From Patescibacteria group bacterium (GTDB taxonomy: Bacteria; Patescibacteriota; Minisyncoccia; Phycocordibacterales; EsbW-18), in contig JAUPUE010000058.1 in NCBI GenBank assembly GCA_030917725.1, forward strand, positions 1 to 6,790: a DNA stretch of 6,790 nt, written 5' to 3'. Under the pieces are notes generated by a model. It was not told where the DNA came from, did no database searches, and was given only the letters and a program-made list of their open reading frames with translations. Below, one piece after another: positions 5,034 through 6,790 of this stretch. The position numbers and the translations under genes are program-made. Positions within the stretch are counted from its first letter, which is position 1, and every line of letters starts with the position of its first letter.

Positions 5034-6440
5034 CTATTTCTTCTCTTCTTTTTTGATGACTGACAAGCCGAGCTCTTTGAGCTGTTCGGGTGTTGCTGGT
5101 GTTGGCGCGTTCATGATGGATGTCTTACCACGGCCGGTCATTGGGAATGGCTGCACTTCACGGAGGTAGGTCTCACCCGAGAGGTTCATGATGTTGCGTT
5201 CGACACCGAGTGCGATACCACCATGCGGAGGAACACCGTATGCGAACGCTTCGAGCATGTGGCCGACACTTGCCTGGGTTTCCTCCTCGCTGTATCCCAT
5301 GTTGCGGTACGTAGCTTTGAGAATCTCCGGCTGGTGCGCACGGATGCTACCACCACCTGATTCGAATCCGTTACAGACCAAGTCGTACTGCTGAGTGATG
5401 ATGTCTTCGAGGTGCTCGCCCTTCATGTGCCACTCGAGGTGCTCAGGAGCTGGCATCGAGAATGGGTTGTGGGTGAATGTCCACTTGCCTTCGTCTGTTT
5501 TCTCGAAGAATGGGAAGTCGATGACCCATGCGTATGCGAGAACACCGTTAGCTTTGTCTTCTTCGGTGCGCATGTCGAACTTGTCTGCACCGTATTTTGC
5601 CATTGCGTCCTTGTAGGTGATGCGTGGGAACGGTTTTTCTTTGATTGTTTTGCCCATCGCTTCTGCGGCTGCTGTCACCATCCCTTCAACGGCATTCATG
5701 ACGTCTTCTTTGGTCACGTATGCCATTTCGAGGTCGATCTGTGTGAACTCGTAACCGCGGTCGGCACGAAGGTCTTCGTCACGTACGCAACGCGCCATCT
5801 GGAAGTAGCGCTCGAAGCCCGAAGCCATGAGGAGCTGTTTGTACTGCTGAGGTGATTGTGGAAGCGCGTAAAAGTTCCCTGGGTTGTGACGTGACGGAAT
5901 GATGAAGTCACGTGAGCCTTCGGGTGTTGATTGTGTAAGAAGCGGAGTCTCGATTTCAACAAAACGCTCGCCAAAGAGATAGTCGCGGCAGTAACGCACC
6001 CATTCACTGCGCATGCGGATGTTCTTTTGCATTCGCTCTGAGCGAAGGTCAATGTAGCGGTACTGGAGGCGTGTTTCTTCGTTGATACCTGATGTGTCGG
6101 TTGTTGGGTCAAAAGGAGGCGTGTTCGCTTTGTTGAGAACCTGAACATCAAGTGCCTCAATTTCAATCGAGCCGTTCTGTTCGTCAGCGTTCACGAGCTT
6201 CTCGGGGCGAGCTTTCACCAATCCTTTGATGGTGAGCACCCATTCGCTACGAACATCTGAGATTGATGCAAAAACCGTTTCGTTTTTGCTCGCGATAACG
6301 ACTTGGACGTGTCCTGTCTCGTCGCGCATGTCGAAGAAGACAATCTTGCCGTGGTCGCGGCGCGCGTGGACGAATCCTGAGAAACTTACCTCTTTGCCGA
6401 CGTGTTCAGAGAGGTCTTTGATGAGTGTGCGTGGGTTCAT
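5034..6440 (-). CDS. aspS: Aspartyl-tRNA synthetase, bacterial-type body without GAD insertion
   Basis: AspRS is a class II synthetase that charges tRNA with aspartate in the cytoplasm. The 468-aa product has an N-terminal OB-fold anticodon domain (about 15-105). Motif 1 surrounds FVEIETPLLTQSTPEGSRDF (160-179). Next is FYALPQSPQQYKQLL (190-204), then motif 2 RCVRDEDLRADRGYEFTQID (217-236), and motif 3 GGIALGVER (407-415, Arg415). Bacterial AspRS is usually near 590 aa. Here the GAD domain, about 120 aa between the YGADKFDMR and FPFF segments, is reduced to about a dozen residues (292-303), while the motifs are bacterial in type. H30 in RRDHG matches the His linked in Pseudomonas to recognition of both tRNA-Asp and tRNA-Asn. 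I chose the ATG at 6440; the open frame runs 77 codons further up, but through terminator and hairpins. Expression is probably controlled by the T-box-like leader. Confidence 0.96.
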   Translation of the reverse strand: MNPRTLIKDLSEHVGKEVSFSGFVHARRDHGKIVFFDMRDETGHVQVVIASKNETVFASISDVRSEWVLTIKGLVKARPEKLVNADEQNGSIEIEALDVQVLNKANTPPFDPTTDTSGINEETRLQYRYIDLRSERMQKNIRMRSEWVRYCRDYLFGERFVEIETPLLTQSTPEGSRDFIIPSRHNPGNFYALPQSPQQYKQLLMASGFERYFQMARCVRDEDLRADRGYEFTQIDLEMAYVTKEDVMNAVEGMVTAAAEAMGKTIKEKPFPRITYKDAMAKYGADKFDMRTEEDKANGVLAYAWVIDFPFFEKTDEGKWTFTHNPFSMPAPEHLEWHMKGEHLEDIITQQYDLVCNGFESGGGSIRAHQPEILKATYRNMGYSEEETQASVGHMLEAFAYGVPPHGGIALGVERNIMNLSGETYLREVQPFPMTGRGKTSIMNAPTPATPEQLKELGLSVIKKEEKK

Positions 6441-6446
6441 GTGTTT

Positions 6447-6486
6447 GTGATAAATTTCGCCTTCGCCTAGGCTTCGGCGTGATAAA
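6447..6486. repeat. Palindromic unit flanked by an 8-bp direct repeat before aspS
   Basis: TTTATCAC occurs in direct orientation at 6479-6486 and 6447-6454 (minus strand). Between them, 6458-6479 is a near-perfect palindrome: CGCC-GAA-GCC-TA-GGC-GAA-GGCG, where only the GAA/GAA triplets do not pair. The repeat is just downstream of the terminator U-run and seven bases from the aspS ATG. Confidence 0.6.
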
Positions 6487-6573
6487 GAAAAACCGCCCTT
6501 ACAAAAATCGCCTTTCTTCAGTCGACTTCGCTCTAAGAGCTTCGTCGTACCAAAGGCAACTTTTGTAAGGGCG
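6484..6573 (-). terminator. Attenuator terminator in the aspS leader
   Basis: Minus-strand arms 6552-6573 and 6494-6515 pair over 22 bp. The lower 13 bp (CGCCCTTACAAAA with TTTTGTAAGGGCG) are perfect, and the upper nine include two G-U pairs. The loop holds an inner hairpin at 6523-6547. TTTTTCTTT follows at 6484-6492. It lies before, not after, aspS, so it acts on aspS expression. Confidence 0.8.
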
Positions 6574-6580
6574 ATCGTGT

Positions 6581-6606
6581 CGCTTCCGTCCTTTCGGACT
6601 TCAGCG
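6581..6606 (-). repeat. Hairpin unit with GAA/GGA internal loop in the leader
   Basis: CGCU/AGCG and GUCC/GGAC helices are separated by a symmetric purine loop GAA/GGA and capped by a GAAA tetraloop. It lies in the apical part of the proposed antiterminator. An adjacent hairpin GCACCG-CCCT-CGGTGC (6606-6621) would compete with the T-box bulge. Confidence 0.55.
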
Positions 6607-6637
6607 CACCGAGGGCGGTGCCACCTTACTTCGTCGC

Positions 6638-6660
6638 GCCGTAGCTCGAAGAGCGTAGGC
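6638..6660. repeat. Hairpin unit with symmetric three-base internal loop (Stem-III position)
   Basis: On the minus strand GCC-UAC-GCUC-UUC-GAGC-UAC-GGC; on the plus strand the loops read GTA/GTA and GAA. A lower helix GUC/GAC (6662-6664 with 6633-6635) extends it. It shares its layout with the hairpins at 6523-6547 and 6458-6479. Confidence 0.55.
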
Positions 6661-6704
6661 GGACATCTCAATTAGCTATTACGGGCATCCCCGGGAGGGT
6701 CTAT

Positions 6705-6790
6705 TCACCCTGAGCTTGTCGAAGGGCTCGACTTGCTAGGGCTTTCTTCCTCCAACTCGGCCGTGTCATCGGCGTCGGTGTTGTTGGCTA
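6705..6790 (-). CDS. C-terminal end of an unidentified upstream gene (partial)
   Basis: Only one minus frame is open from the window edge to a plausible stop, the TGA at 6705-6707. It gives 27 residues, ANNTDADDTAELEEESPSKSSPSTSSG. The tail is acidic, then rich in Ser and Pro, like the disordered tail of the ScpB here. The last codons, SPSTSSG, come from the palindromic unit at 6708-6726. The function cannot be told from so short a piece. It runs in the direction of aspS and could be cotranscribed with it up to the leader terminator. Confidence 0.5.
   Translation of the reverse strand, partial: ANNTDADDTAELEEESPSKSSPSTSSG
6708..6732. repeat. Dispersed-type palindromic unit CCCTTCGACAAGCTCAGGG
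   Basis: The 19-mer reads at 6708-6726 on the minus strand. With its flank it forms a perfect 5-bp stem GTCGA/TCGAC around GCCCT (6718-6732). From memory, this sequence recurs in very many bacterial genomes, including candidate phyla. Only one copy is present in this window. Confidence 0.55.

Larger units (their letters stand above)
6484..6720 (-). promoter_or_regulatory. T-box-like tRNA-Asp-sensing leader of aspS
   Basis: The segment AAGGUGGCACCGCC (6614-6627) matches the T-box consensus AGGGUGGNACCGCG at 12 of 14 positions. The tRNA-binding bulge is UGGC-ACC (6617-6623). Its variable base is C, which pairs with the G73 discriminator of tRNA-Asp. GUAAGG (6624-6629) can pair with CCUUAC (6565-6570) to form the antiterminator; that same CCUUAC is part of the terminator stem. 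A Stem-III-like hairpin (6633-6664) sits immediately upstream. A possible basal Stem I pairs GACA and CUCA (6711-6720) with UGAG and UGUC (6662-6670), but a specifier loop with an Asp codon is not evident. The apical part of the antiterminator is longer than usual, and its helix above the bulge is only two pairs. Known T-boxes precede synthetase genes, as here. Confidence 0.68.

Noticed and set aside
6441..6671. A 77-codon N-terminal extension of aspS starting at 6671
   Set aside because: It reads through the terminator, U-run and T-box-like core, is Arg/Cys-rich and unlike AspRS. The family start fits the ATG at 6440.
6447..6732. CRISPR array
   Set aside because: The repeats are short palindromes of different sequence without regular spacers.

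Overview
The window is one strand of housekeeping genes: every gene I can support reads on the minus strand. From right to left (the direction of transcription) it holds the last 27 codons of an unidentified gene, an RNA leader, aspS, scpA, a two-gene cassette of unknown function, a CYTH-domain gene, scpB, a D-alanyl-D-alanine carboxypeptidase gene, and the first 306 codons of mraY, which runs off the left edge. The organism is a bacterium with peptidoglycan and SMC-ScpAB chromosome condensation. My best guess is a member of the Patescibacteria (Candidate Phyla Radiation), Parcubacteria-like. The reasons are a compact aspartyl-tRNA synthetase without the GAD insertion, a divergent MraY, few Shine-Dalgarno sites on the housekeeping genes, and intergenic hairpin repeats of a style I associate with such genomes. 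This placement is inference from memory. UGA ends scpA, so the code does not look recoded.

Right part (6441-6790). An acidic C-terminal tail ends inside a palindromic unit of a type I recall as widely dispersed (CCCTTCGACAAGCTCAGGG). After it comes a leader of about 260 nt in front of aspS. The leader carries a near-consensus T-box core, AAGG-UGGC-ACCGC. Its variable base matches the G73 discriminator of tRNA-Asp. The CCUUAC segment can pair either with the T-box arm or with a 22-bp terminator stem followed by a U-run. I read this as a T-box-like tRNA-sensing attenuator for aspS. It is the most interesting element here, although I cannot recognise a canonical Stem I or specifier loop. The same leader holds several short hairpins that share a symmetric three-base internal loop, such as GAA/GAA.

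Middle (3111-5033). scpA follows aspS almost without a gap. Next comes a self-contained unit: a promoter TTGACC-17-TATAGT overlapping the scpA stop, a four-helix membrane protein, a 189-aa soluble protein of unknown function, and an intrinsic terminator. This unit and the CYTH gene separate scpA from scpB, which are usually neighbours.

Left part (1-3109). A CYTH gene, scpB and a dacA-like gene form a tight operon with 4-nt spacing and then overlap. A 131-nt gap with an imperfect inverted repeat leads to mraY, which has its own -10 box six bases before the ATG. The carboxypeptidase and MraY both belong to peptidoglycan metabolism. ScpA and ScpB belong to chromosome organisation. AspRS supplies charged tRNA and is probably autoregulated through the leader.
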